DNA of 64,000 nucleotides from positions 124,001 through 188,000 of the forward strand of contig JAGFMI010000024.1 of the NCBI GenBank assembly GCA_021030905.1, written 5' to 3'. Positions within the stretch are counted from its first letter, which is position 1, and each line of letters starts with the position of its first letter. Positions 1 through 11,340 of this stretch are shown here, in pieces. Source of the DNA: Pyrenula massariospora. Taxonomy: Eukaryota; Ascomycota; Eurotiomycetes; Pyrenulales; Pyrenulaceae. Both the position numbers and the translations under genes were made by a program. The notes beneath the pieces were generated by a model. The model made no database searches and was not told the origin of the DNA. It saw only the letters and a program-made list of their open reading frames with translations.

Positions 1-284
1 TGTGCATGTCGATCGGTGTTAAAATCTTTTTCTATGTCATAAAAGTTTGTCGTTCATGTTTACTCGCATGACTTGATCTATATTGAAAGTGCATGGAAGG
101 CTCAACAAGAGCATATGTGTCCTTGGTGGTAGGGTTCGAGATTTTTCCTCTCTCATGAACTAAGCGCCCTCTGTTCGACGCAATTAAGCAAGGTGTGCAA
201 CGACGTCGGTGATCGATCCCAGGGAGCATTCTTCAACTATCATCCATAGGATTATATATTGTTGAGTCGTGGCGCACCTTCCCT
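1..284. other. Window edge, no gene recognised
   Basis: Only short unsupported reading frames are present. The stretch lies downstream of the minus-strand gene that ends at 285 and may hold its 3' UTR. Nothing else is seen. Confidence 0.4.
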
Positions 285-1420
285 TCAAGGCACCATTTCA
301 AACTTGAGATATCCGCACCAGCGACGTGCCTTGCGGTGCCAGTGATATATGATCCCGCCGCGGAAAGTATTGTCTGGCGTCTTCTCACTGCAAGCCCCGG
401 TGATGTTCTTCGAATCCCCATCTTTTCCATCACCAGAGCGGCCAAACAAATCGGAGCAAGGAAAAGGCTCTTTACATCCATCCGCGTGGTAGGAGACCCC
501 CCATCCATTCTGTTCCAACGAGAAGTCTGCTGGTGGAGCTCCAGAGTTTGGGTTGCCAAACTGATCGAATGCACCTTTGCATTGATCGGCGAGTGTGTTG
601 AAGAACGATTGTGGTATCCCCCAGTCCTGGTCCGAGTGTCGTCCGACACCGGGAAGATACGCCTCGTAGCATTCTTGATGATCAAGCGTGTTACCGCCAG
701 GAACGGGACCATCACCAGCTGTCGCGGGTAGATCTGGTACATCGGGAAGTTTCCCAAGAACATCTTCTAGCGTTGGTTCGCTCTGTGAAAGCTGCACGTG
801 TAGACGGATAGCGCCAGCGTTAGGGCCAAGCGTCGTGGCAGCTCCGACTCCAGGGTGATATACGCTGAGATCCACGCAGCTGTCACCATTTGCTAGACGA
901 GGAAAGACGACGGTGTATAAGAGCGGTTCGACTACGAGTAACAGGTCGTCATGATCGCGGGGTGCACAGAAGTCGTCGGCTTTGTCGTCACGACGAATAG
1001 GTATGTTCCTGCGTATTTTGTTATCACCGTCAACAGAGGACAATGGGAATGGCGTGGCTTCCCGTCCCCAGCGGCGATTATGTGGAGCACCAGGATACAG
1101 TCTGACCGTCATCTCGTGGTGATATTCGAGGGGAAGCAGGTTTATCACGGTCATGGTATCCGTGTACACACACCACTGGCTGTTTGGACATGATGGTAAC
1201 CCATTTTCAACTCGGTCCCACGGAGGGTAATCTGGTGGCGCAGATGCTAGGAATCATGTTTGAGAGAAACTCTTGCTTCCTAGATGCGGGATAGGTACTT
1301 ACGTGCTACCGGGTCTCTAGTTGAGAGCCGCATAATCAAATATCCGTCAACATCTCCATTTTTTCTAGAGCTGATCTCTAGGACAGCCTCAAACAGATGA
1401 ATTCTAGCGTACAGGAGTTA
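285..1420 (-). pseudogene. Unknown protein, C-terminal part, probably frameshifted gene
   Basis: I do not recognise this family. A long minus-strand exon (1246 down to 285, 320 codons plus stop) joins in phase, through a 56-bp intron (1302-1247, GTAAGT donor and CTAG acceptor), to an upstream segment open from 1417 to 1303. The encoded sequence is hydrophilic and has scattered cysteines (SCPNSQWCVY near the junction, KEPFPC near the end). It ends at a clear stop. Upstream the frame closes at TAA 1420-1418, while another frame (1637-1404) stays open across that point and a third (1942-1643) lies before it. Either introns I could not place or frameshifts separate these pieces. Frameshift is favoured because frames 1637-1404 and 1417-1303 overlap by only 14 bases, leaving no room for an intron at the seam. 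Intact 5' exons elsewhere cannot be excluded. Confidence 0.35.
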
Positions 1421-1942
1421 ATTCGACTAGCTGGTGTAGCAAATACTTGTCAAGATTGTAATACTTTATCATATGCCTTATAGCAATTAAAGCCTGGTCT
1501 CGGAAATCTGGGTCCCCAAATGGAATGTCGAGGGAGATAGAAGGCTTTTGACAGGCATCACAGTGAGTTGCGACCTTGCAAACACCATCGGCTACTCTTT
1601 CCGCTCGTGAAGCAGGTATTTGAGCGTTTCGGAGCATCTTTTTTATGTCTTCTGATACATCTGGTAAAGTATGAGTGCAGTCGTAAATGGGGAGACATCA
1701 GACCAACAGTTCTCTTTCGTTCTCTTGACCCTGTTATTGAGCTGTTGGGACGCTTCTTGCTTATTCTGCTCGTTGCAATTTTGTGGAGGTAACCGAGAGA
1801 ATATCCGGTTGGACAAGTCGTTTACTTCTTTGCTGTTGATTGGGGCGTACTTATTGTCGGGACAGTAAGAAGCGCGTTTGGGCAATCCAGATTCATTGAA
1901 ATTCACGAATGGGACAAGAGATAACGCTTTTAGCAGCTTCAT
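1404..1942 (-). pseudogene. Upstream fragments of the unknown gene
   Basis: Two minus-strand open stretches (1942-1643 and 1637-1404) sit directly before the segment described at 285-1420 and may be its N-terminal portion. They are in different frames. The first begins MKLLKAL and is rich in Asn, Gln and Lys. The second contains a CKVATHCDAC cysteine cluster. I see no convincing donor/acceptor pair joining them. They could be exons of one gene, remnants of it, or chance frames. No function is proposed. Confidence 0.2.
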
Positions 1943-4035
1943 AATATTAACATCAACATATCCTTTATAATAGAGCGTTCCTGGGCATGCGTATGAGTGG
2001 CGTATTTATGACTCTAAGGGAATAGGGCCAAGTGCATCCATTATACTGCCAATCTCTTCCGGACCGAGTGAACAATGTTATGAGCGTGCCAAGCCCATCA
2101 ATTGTTGGTTGGATACAGTCAAAATCAAGAAGGGAGTTTTCCAACACTGCTTCGAGGCGAATGCACGAGGCTGATGGTCATGGTTTGACCGAGACGGGTC
2201 ATTGATTTCAGCAACCCGGTAGTAGCTGATATTGCTGAGGTAAATAAAAGCACAGATCTGGTAAATTGCATCAATGTCGGGAGCAACTGCCGGTGAAAAG
2301 TCGATATAGATAGAACATCATGAGTCAATAGGACATAAGTCAATACCAAGTCAGTCAGAGAACGAATTTATTTCTGTAGCATTGTAACAAAGATGATAGG
2401 CTTAAGTAATTCTGTTCTGTCGGTTGTGACGGCTAGACATAAGGTCACTGGAGTTCAAGCTTGCCAGTAACATGTGAGCTGGTGAGCAAAGCGCCGAACG
2501 CATTCTGGAATCAGAGTCCGCTCCAGCAATCGAGGGTCAATGCGCTTCTTTATTCTGCTGGAGTGTGAGGATGTGCGAGAGGTGGCCGTAAAGAGTTTCT
2601 TCCGGGCTTTCCCCTTTACGTCCAAGCCGCGTCGGTCTGTGCGCGAGAATCTTTCAAGTGCGAGATTTTGCAGACTTTGCTGTGGCTCGGTGAACCTCCG
2701 TCGACATCTATTCCTTCGCCGCATACAACAGATGGCGCTCAGGGTCTATGCGCAGACACTCCGTATTCTGACACATCAGCGGTGTGTAGTGGTCTGGATA
2801 TGACACGGTACGCTGAAGAGCGCAGATCTCGCATGCCACCGCCAACCCGGGTGCACTTCTATTTGGGTATCCATAACGCGGTCAGGACACCCGATGGCAT
2901 AAGCTTCTGAGACGTCAAGTACGAATACAGCCCTGCTAATGGCCAGTGACGGAGTTTCACCATTCAAACCCCCAGAAATGAGAAAGACTTGTCTACGAGC
3001 AAACCTGAAAGACGACATGTCTGTACTCAAGTCACGGTTGCGTACAGAATGAGCTATCACTTTTATCATCAAAGCACTGGCACCTTAGTCGAAGAGCTTT
3101 GAGAGTACAATAAAGGAGCTATATTGAAGTTCTTTGATACTTACAACGCCATCAGGTGATATGGATCAAATACCTGCATCAAAGCCAGGTGTGACAAGGC
3201 GTGACACAGTGCAGCTCAACGGCATGACTCTTGACAGGTTCATGATGCAGAAACATTGAAGAGATCTTATAGGCATGAATTGTGACGCTGTCCACATACA
3301 ATCTCAACAGGTACAGTGTGATTCTCTTACGATGAGGTTACTGTCGATGAGAATCCACTATTGCTTTGCATGTAGAAAGCGCCTTGCGACGGTTTTATTT
3401 CTCGTCTATTTTAAATCTTTGCCATAATTCAGACGAACACACTACGATACGTGTTTCATTATCTGAGCCTCTAGACGTCTGGATAGGGATACGCCGCGGA
3501 GTGCTGGTCCGAAAGTCATGGAACCCTACTAACCTCCTCTAGACGATGTTGTCGAAATCTCCCTATCCATTCCTATTCAGAACCATAAGACAGTACCTCA
3601 GCATTTAAGAATCTCTCAAGTAGATTCCTATTTGCTGAGACATAGGGCTGTGGGGACATTATTCGGAGGAATACATTAGCCCTGAAAGCAGTCAAGACTG
3701 CAATGAAGAAGCCGCCAAGATGATCGATTCAGGAACAGAGAATATTCTCGAGGCATGTTTCACAGAATAGATCACCACTTGATGATCTACTTAGGTAAGA
3801 GTTCAAGGAAGCTCGGCTAACCTAAAATTCACTATTTAGCGGTTCACTACAACACTCCAACTTCACCTGGTGCCTTGCAGGCAGACTCCAAACTAGTCAC
3901 GGATAGTCGACGCGTGGCATCTTCCCTACATTAAATACATTTTCATCTACCTCGGTCACATTTCTCAGGTCTACCCTAGCAGCATTCGGCCTGAAGAAAA
4001 TCCTGTCAAAGCCACCATATCTGGTTTTTCTTATC
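1943..4035. other. Gene-poor stretch upstream of the first BTB gene
   Basis: About 2.1 kb with only short, mutually incompatible reading frames on both strands (for example 3072-2776 and 2724-2455 on the minus strand). None shows a recognisable domain or supported splice structure. The last 100 bases are C/T-rich and lead to the ATG at 4036, as expected for a fungal promoter. It may contain decayed gene fragments. Confidence 0.4.
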
Positions 4036-5014
4036 ATGACTCCTTTAACATTTCCACCTGGCCAGCAGCATATCTATCCTTTCTTCCCGCCACGGACAGC
4101 TTTGCCTATCAGCAATGTTCCTGCTTGCGTCGGAACCGCGGATGTTGCTTTCAACCCCTACATAGAGAGAGACATTCAAAGCAACGGCATCATCCACAAC
4201 CACTACCAGACGATCACAAGGCAAGAACCTTACCAAATGTACTCTCAAGAAGAATTGAGACTAGCAGATTATGACAGAGGTCGCCGACCCGGTGGTATGG
4301 TAGGTCATTTCAATAGCGTGAGCACAACCAAGATTCGAGACACTGTCAATAGCGACGAGTCATTCTCCCAAGAGTAAGTGCTTATCTGTGGGTCAAATTA
4401 TGAGTTCATGGCTAACAAAACTTGATAGCTGGACTAGGTCCGAGATCTTTCAATTGTCCGCCAAAGAGTGCAAAATTCGATATAACATCCACAAAGCCGT
4501 TCTGCAGAAAGCAGCTCCTATCATTGCTGCAAGAGGCTTTCGAGAAGATGCCCAGAATCACTACGTATTTCAAGAAACGGACGAAAAAATGATACAAACA
4601 TTAATTGAGTGGGCTTACACAAAGGACTACTCAGTTCCTCTCCGGTCTACTGGTCAGAGCGAAGAAGGCAAACAGAATCCTCTCATCTATCATGCCCGCG
4701 TGTACATGTTTGCGGAACTTTATCTCATCGACAGCCTGAAGAAGCTAGCCATTACCAAACTGAGTGCCGTGATCGCTGAAGAATCGTTCAGGGACGACCT
4801 TAAAGACAGACTCATCGCTCTACTCGTCTTCTGTTTTGATGGTAGACTAAGAGAAGGAGATGAATTGCTGAGCTGGCTTGCGCGCTGCGCGCTCTGGCGG
4901 ATACATGTATTACGTGACGAGCCTGCGTTCCAGGCGATCTTTCCTTCCATGGCGCTTTCGATCCTTCCGGTCTTAAAGCCAGACGATTTTGGACCTTGGG
5001 GGACTCCATTCTAA
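4036..5014 (+). CDS. BTB/POZ domain protein 1 (zinc-ribbon-less paralogue)
   Basis: Two exons, 4036-4373 and 4429-5014, give 307 aa. The 55-bp intron has a GTAAGT donor, a GCTAAC branch site and a TAG acceptor. The BTB fold starts just after the splice (FQLSAKECKI, about residue 118) and runs through NHYVFQETDEKM and EWAYTKDYS to about residue 200. A conserved helical block follows (FCFDGRLREGDELLSWLARC, about 250-280). BTB proteins dimerise and often act as substrate adaptors for cullin-3 ligases or as regulators; the partner here is unknown. This copy has a 112-residue N-terminal extension (Pro-rich start MTPLTFPPGQQ) absent from its two paralogues at 6489 and 11341. It also stops at PWGTPF, just before the C-terminal zinc ribbon the others carry. 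The shared intron position before a conserved Trp marks the three as recent duplicates. Confidence 0.85.
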
Positions 5015-6488
5015 GGAAAGCCTATGGTTGGCAGCTCGACCCTTATCATTTGTTCCTCTGGGTGCTTGCGAGGCCGAGGATGATCCTCTCCCATAGCTTA
5101 ACTTTCGAAAATTAATCCTGACTTGGAGATCATCTAGCCTCGGGGCATAGAGTAGATCTCTTTGGTGGGGAGAGTAGTCTTTGACGGTAATCGATATGTA
5201 ATGAGAACACATGTCCCGAAGCGTGATAGGTCACAAGGTCGGCCATCTAGAAGGCTTGATGCAACTATCCAGTCCACAGTGGCTCTTAAAGCCTGTCAAA
5301 GTTCTCGCCCCGGGCACTGCTTGCTTGTACATCCCGACCATCGATCGTAATACTAGTACTTGCTCAAAGGTCTGATATCTTAATCCGGAGAAGTGGTCGT
5401 AGGAGACAAGACTTCAAGAGGACCTATGTCCGGGACTCTTGATCATAATTCTCAACAACTCCATGTGGGCGCACAGAATCACCAGCATATCTTCATGTCC
5501 TTTAGATACAGAGCTTGGTAGCTTAAGTTCTTCATCGCAGCTGATAGTGAACATATCAACCAACAAAGACAATACCGTTTTCTGTGGAAATATATTTACA
5601 GTTGGTCACTTTGAAACCTCGCTCGATTCAGAACATTGGTAAATGTCCACGCGTTTGGGGCGATTGGTAAATCTTTGCGGAACGGCTTAACGGCTTGGTG
5701 TTGATTGGTTAAGATAACTATGACCCATAGCGCGGAGTAGTAAATTTTATGCTGCACTGAAAAAGGTTCCTCCCTTCTCTGCGAAACGAATTCTAGAGCC
5801 ACGTTGCGAGAGGCGTGGAGCTGCGTTTGTGTCAAAGACCTCATTGCCAACAATGGACGTGATAGGCGTAAACACTACGGTTCCCGTAGCTAGCGAGGTT
5901 GTCTCGTCTGCACTACCGTAGCTCATCACTCCAAGCTCATTGTGATATTCTTTTAGACACAAGATGAATATTACGAATTGTACATTGACTTACATTTAGC
6001 CGGTTGCCAGTTCGGATGAGGTGATTTTTATGTATGGTACGTGACATTTCGTGCTTCTGTGCCCCAGAGCCGAACAACAAATCAAGCGGTTCCATCGGAC
6101 AAAGAAGATGCACAGGCTTTAGATTGATGGCGAAGCAAGCAAGCGCCTTCAATGCACCGTATAAGAGTCAATATTCGACCACCTTTCGGCCGTTCCCTGT
6201 TCGGTTCGTCACTCGCCTTGAAAGCGTTTGTAAATCTTTTGTACGACATGTCGGTGACAAATGGTTTTCTCCTCTTAATGAACTGCAGGGCATTGTCCAG
6301 GTTTTATTGAAGGTACCCGACAAAGATCGAAATTTGATCCCTGTGGTTGGCCTACAGTTCTCCGATACTTTGCTGTCACCTGTTTCACTCGTCAGTACTT
6401 CTGTCTCCGGCGGCCAAACTTAATCTTCCTTCTCATCACTTTCACAACAAAGTCCCTAACAACCACCTGCGGCCGCTACACCATCAAC
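5015..6488. other. Spacer between BTB paralogues 1 and 2
   Basis: No convincing gene. The first 100 bases resemble a decayed zinc-ribbon coding end (see findings). Minus-strand frames at 5747-6152 include a GTAAGT donor-like site, but no acceptor restores phase. A plus-strand frame at 6034-6423 ends 65 bases before the next gene and matches nothing I know. The last 70 bases are C/A-rich leader sequence. Confidence 0.4.
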
Positions 6489-7439
6489 ATGGCGTGGTGT
6501 TTCAACCCAACGTGAGTTCCCATTGATACGGCCAAATTTGTCGTCACAAAGTTCCGCAAGCTGATTATTTGCTACAGGTGGATGACTACTCACCACTTGC
6601 AGCTGTCAGCTAAAGACTCCAACTCCCAGACGAAGTACAGCATACACCAGGGCTTGCTGAAGAATGTTGCAAGAACGATTACATGCGCAATAGAATTCAA
6701 AGAAGGCCAAGAGAACCACTACGTTTTTGAAGATACTACGGAGGCCACGATCGCCCGTTTCATCCAGTGGGCGTACACTGAGGACTACTCTGAGCACACG
6801 AAGCCCATATCCGGGGAGAATGAGCCACATTGTGAGCATGCGCTCGTGGCTCATGCTCGTATCTATGTATTTGCCGATGTCTACCTAATTGAGAAGCTAA
6901 AAAGCCTTGCTCTCAAAAAGCTTACCGAGCTTATACAAACCACCTTTGAGGATGTAATGATAAGGTTGAGCAGTGGAAATGAGGAAGAGCTACTGGCAAT
7001 CTCCTACACACCGTCCGATCGGGCCAGAAAGGGCAAGAGATCTAACATACCGCCACTTTCAATTCATCCAATGGCTCTCACCCAAGACGAAATCACGTCT
7101 CTCGCCGAGCTCTGCTCATTCTGTTTCAGCGGACGGCTCCGCGACGACGACAAACTGTTATTCTGGCTTGGTCGCTTCGTTGCCTGGCATATCCACGACT
7201 TCTGCAAGGAGCCAGCGTTTCTAAAAGTCCTTCCATCGATGTGCTCATTCGTATTCCCAGCGGTGAACCGCGCTAAGAAACCACCGTGGGAGCTGGATCG
7301 GCCTTTTGCCCCAACAGTTGAGAAACCCAACTCATGCCTCTGTCCTTCGTGCAGAGCGAGTTATGATTTTGTGGCATGTGATGATCCTCTTGAATGTCCG
7401 ATCTGCGGTTACAGGACGCCAGATGTAATTGAGGAATAG
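6489..7439 (+). CDS. BTB/POZ domain protein 2 with C-terminal zinc ribbon
   Basis: Exons 6489-6511 (23 nt, MAWCFNP plus two bases) and 6578-7439 give 294 aa. The intron has a GTGAGT donor, a GCTGAT branch site and a CAG acceptor. The codon split leads into T-W-M, the same intron position as in the paralogues. The BTB domain (LQLSAKDSN to about residue 110) has the family signature NHYVFEDTTEATI...QWAYTEDYS. A linker about 50 residues long (near 130-180) has no close match in the other copies. The helical block FCFSGRLRDDDKLLFWLGRF follows. The last 40 residues hold two CxxC pairs (CPSC and CPIC-GY), a likely zinc ribbon. Function is unknown; dimerisation through BTB is expected from the family. 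Confidence 0.88.
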
Positions 7440-8203
7440 AATGTAAGAAGATAACTTGTCCGCATGACATGCTCGAGCAGAATTTGAGCAAAAGACGGAT
7501 GAGCCTTACAGGGATTCCTATGCACGTCTTGGTCTTTTGAACTTTTCAAGATTTTCGCAAAAATTCTGGCACCTCGTCAGATAGTGGGATGAGCGACATC
7601 GAGGGCCTGGCATTGTGTAAAAAACTGATTAAGAAGCGCAGGATTTTCAAGTGGCACCGAAGGCCAAACTACAACTAAGTGGACACGACTTGATGCGTTA
7701 TAGAGATAAGGCTAAAGGGGCTATGAGGAGGGTGACAGAGGAATGACGTTCCACGCTTGGTGTTCACAGGCGGTCAAAGGGTCGTTTTCCAGAGCAACGA
7801 GTCACGTACAGGATGATAGAAGGATGCTAGATGGTTAGATCGGTCTCAAATCTTGAAGGCTTCAAGTGAAAGGTGCTCAATCATTGAAGAGAAAAGTTAA
7901 ACCATGCTGTTTAGTTATTCAAATGTTTAATCTAGCTTGGAATGTTTGAGGCCATGGCCTAACTGCGATAAGAAGATGTTTTTGGTTGTGCAAGGACTCA
8001 AGCGTCAGATCAAATTATGCAGGCGGGAACATCACGGTTGATTTCATTACTGAGCCCCGTATCACATACTGTTTAGAGCCGAAATCTATGGAGTAGCCTC
8101 AAAGTTGGACAACGTAAGCGGCCCCCTGCCTGTAGCTCTGCCCCATCCTATGCTACTGAAACGGTCGACAGTCTCGCCGAGACTGAGAGGATGCTACTCT
8201 ACC
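7440..8203. other. Convergent intergenic region
   Basis: Lies between the 3' ends of the second BTB gene and lysyl-tRNA synthetase. It should contain both 3' UTRs. No open frame of note, repeat or RNA gene is seen. Confidence 0.5.
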
Positions 8204-10319
8204 CTAATCTGTCTGTCTCTCTTTCTTCATGAACGGGAACGTCAGCACCTCTCTGATATTGTAATTGTTCGTCAGGAACATGACAATCCGGTCGATGCCC
8301 ATCCCGAAGCCGCCTGTCGGTGGCAAGCCCCACTCGAGGCTCTCGCAGAACCCTTCGTCGATAAGTTGTACTTCAGCGTCACCCTGCATGCGTTGTAAGG
8401 CCTGCTCCTCGAATCTTTGTCGCTGCTCCTTGGGGTCATTAAGTTCCGTGTAGCTTAACATTGTCAGCCTCAGCCTCTTCCTCACGTTAATTCTGGACCA
8501 GGGAACAAAATCTCCAATCCTCGGTGAACTTTAAATCATGCTTGTCTTGTCTTTAGGGGTATACTTACGCGTTTACAATTTCCTTTTGGCAGACAAACGC
8601 TTCAAATCGCTCGCAAAGCCCCGGAAGTGTTCCTAAGCATCTCCATAAGCGTCTACGCCACACTTATTGGCTGAGGAAAGGGGCAATGGGGGATAACATA
8701 CGGTGGTGCTTTGCGAGAGGAGACATCATTTGTGGGTGATTGGTAATAAAGGTAGGGTTAATGCATGAAGTTTCAAGGTATTCGCCAACCAAGGTGTCGA
8801 GCATTCGGGGATTGGTGAGAGGGTCGCTGCAAAGTAACTTCTTTCTCTCGAGAAGGTTTCGCAGAAAGGCATTGGCCTCCGAGGTGTGTAATTGGTGCGC
8901 CTGCGGGAAGGTCTCGCCCGTAGCTTCCTCGAGGGCCGGTATCATATCGATCCGCCCCCAAGGCCTAGCCCAATCTGAATTTAATCATTAGTTTCGAGCT
9001 CAGAGCGATTCTACTCAGGGGGCAGTCAAGAAATCCTTACCGATGGTATATTCAGTTCCCGATTTGGTGTTATAGACTGTCTTATAGTCGCCGCATGTAC
9101 ACTTGACAAGACCCGATACAAGCTCTTCTGTGAGCTCCATAACATCATAGACATCGGCAAACGCCATGTAGAACTCGCAGGTAGTGAATTCAGGGTTGTG
9201 CGTAAGGTCAGCACCTTCGTTGCGGAACTGTTTCCCGATCTCAAATACCCTCTCGATGCCACCAATAACCAGCTGTTTAAGGTAAAGCTCTGGGGCAATT
9301 CTCATGAACAGATCTTGTTTGTAAGTGTTGTGGAAAGTCTTAAACGGCTTCGCCGTCGCACCTCCTGCAATCTGATTCATCATCGGCGTCTCCACCTCAA
9401 GAAAGTCACGCTGCTTTAAGAAGGTGCGGATGTAGTCGATTATCTGTGCTCGAATCAGCAGCGTCGATCGTACCTGGGGGTTCATCATGAGGTCCACATG
9501 CCGCTGGCGAAAGCGTTGCTCCTGGTCCTTGAAGCCAAATTTCTCCTTGGTCATTGCGTGCAGACAGGGGGCGAGGAGGGTAACTTGGGTAGCAAAAACG
9601 CTGAGCTCGCCGTCGTCTCGAGCTTTGGGTGAGGTCCGCCCCGGAAAGCCGATACACCCGATGATATCGCCTCTGTAGATGTGTTTGTGTTGCTGCTTGA
9701 ACGGAGTTCGGGCGGCTTTATCAGCTTGATATACGATCTGTAGCTTCTGGCCCTCGGAATGCAGCACGTAGAAGACCAGGTTGTTTCCTGAAATTCGCTG
9801 AGAGTACACACGTGTTAGAGCAGGGACCAATGCGCTTTATCGGACAAGTATACCTTGCTAAAGACTCGGCCGGCAATATTGACCGTGATCTCTGGCCGCT
9901 CCTCGCCTCGCGTGAGCGACTGGAAACGCTCGCGGAAGGTCAAGAGGCTGATGTCGACACTGAACTTGTGAGGATATGGATTAATTGTCCCCGAGGTTTT
10001 GAGTTCTGCGACACTGGCGCTTCTATTCTCAAAATGCTTTTCTGGATCCAGCAATGGCTCGTGGGGCGCGGCGGGGTTCTGGTACTCAGCAGAAGGGACT
10101 CTAGCGGCCTTCTTTAGGGCAACCTGGCGGCTCTTTTGGCGACGCTTGACTGCGAGCAGATTAATAATGCCCGTGTCGGAGTACTAGTAATAAGCTTAGT
10201 AGAGCATAGCACCGACACTCAGTCTTGGAGACCTGTTCTCCGGTTTGCTCATCGAGCGTCAAATTCAGCATGGCGCCGTCCAGCCGAGGGGCTGAAGGCG
10301 AAGGTGGAGGCGAGGCCAT
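8204..10319 (-). CDS. KRS1: Lysyl-tRNA synthetase, cytosolic, class II
   Basis: Attaches lysine to tRNA-Lys in the cytosol. Six exons: 10319-10217, 10149-9854, 9797-9041, 8974-8702, 8632-8569 and 8453-8204, closing in phase to 580 aa, the usual length. The N-terminus carries the eukaryotic [13 protein letters not shown] segment followed by a basic helix ([15 protein letters not shown]) that binds tRNA. An OB-fold anticodon-binding domain follows ([25 protein letters not shown]). Class II motif 1 region is [21 protein letters not shown], motif 2 is [20 protein letters not shown] (about residues 320-340), and motif 3 is [19 protein letters not shown] near the C-terminus. The start is the ATG at 10319, giving [15 protein letters not shown]. 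The first intron uses an unusual GTCGGT donor, chosen because it alone restores the conserved K-R-R frame. No mitochondrial presequence is evident. The C-terminal tail is short. Confidence 0.97.
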
Positions 10320-11340
10320 TATGAAGGGTATCACAAGGTGAAGTTGAGATCGCAAATAAGACAAAACTGCGGTCTTTCTGCTTCTGGCATTTGAGACTGT
10401 AAGAGAAAGGGGAAGAAGAGCGTGTAGTGGAAAAGTGTGTCTCTGGTAGGTAGCAAAGAGTATCAAAATATACCTACCCCAGGTATTTGCGGAAGACCAT
10501 GTCCGTAATTTACGGGCTATTCTATATCGGGTTTAAACTCTCCGTAATTAACACATGCAGACGACTGTTAATGACCTCATGGGTGAACACGGAATAGCTT
10601 GGCCGGTTGGAATAATGGCCTATTGCTTCGGTAGACGCCTGTGTGACAAGGAAAAACTAGGTACTTATCCGGCTAAGCCGATTCGCAGCTTGGCGCATCA
10701 AAGAGTTCGCCCGACAACCAACATTCTCGGCTCTTCTGCCTGAGACGGGATCATTCATCTTCCCTTAGTTGGGGAGTGCGTCTCAGGCTCCTTGGCATTC
10801 GAAATATCCATACTCGTTGAAGGAAGCAGAATACTCCCATCAATGCTTATATTGTCGCGCTACGTACGACTGTGAGACTTTCATTTGTGCAGTTTGCAGG
10901 ACATTTAAAAGGATTGACAAAATTTGAAGTATCTTGCTCGGTTGGGTCTTGGAGTTTGAGTTGGCTATGTTCCCCTTGGTCGCGGAGTCAAAGAGTATTC
11001 AGAACATGACAAATTGTAGCAGGGTTCGGACGAAAACAACAGGGTGGGCCATGGGCAATCCGCTCAAGGTAAAGATACCGAGGGGTAGCTCGACTATTGA
11101 TATCCCACGAAGAATTAAAATTACACTCTCCGCTGGTTCTCAGCATCGTAAGTCTTTTGACATTCTATGCAGGCATTTTAATAGATCTGAGAAATCTGAG
11201 TGTACACGATCGCTCGATAGACTCATCAGCTCACATATATCCTTGACGGGATGGCACATCCATCGTGCACAACTTGTTCCTACCAATTTCTACTTTTCCA
11301 GCCTTTCCGCACAGACAGTCTAACAGATTGAAACCCTACC
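10320..11340. other. Divergent region between LysRS and BTB gene 3
   Basis: Contains the LysRS promoter (minus) and the BTB3 promoter (plus). A 129-codon plus frame at 10934-11323 ends just before the BTB3 ATG, but it has no recognisable domain and is probably chance. No repeat or RNA gene is seen. Confidence 0.45.

Noticed and set aside
1943-4035. Suspected relic of a transposable element in the gene-poor stretch
   Set aside because: No terminal repeats, transposase or reverse transcriptase motifs found in any frame.
5747-6152. Possible two-exon minus-strand gene with a GTAAGT donor
   Set aside because: Every nearby acceptor with a pyrimidine tract breaks the frame, and neither half has a known domain.
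6034-6423. 129-codon plus frame upstream of BTB gene 2
   Set aside because: Same length as the one above by coincidence; the sequences are unrelated and no domain is recognised.
10934-11323. 129-codon plus frame just upstream of BTB gene 3
   Set aside because: No domain, no similarity to the extension of BTB gene 1, different frame from the BTB exon, and it ends in a stop before the start codon.
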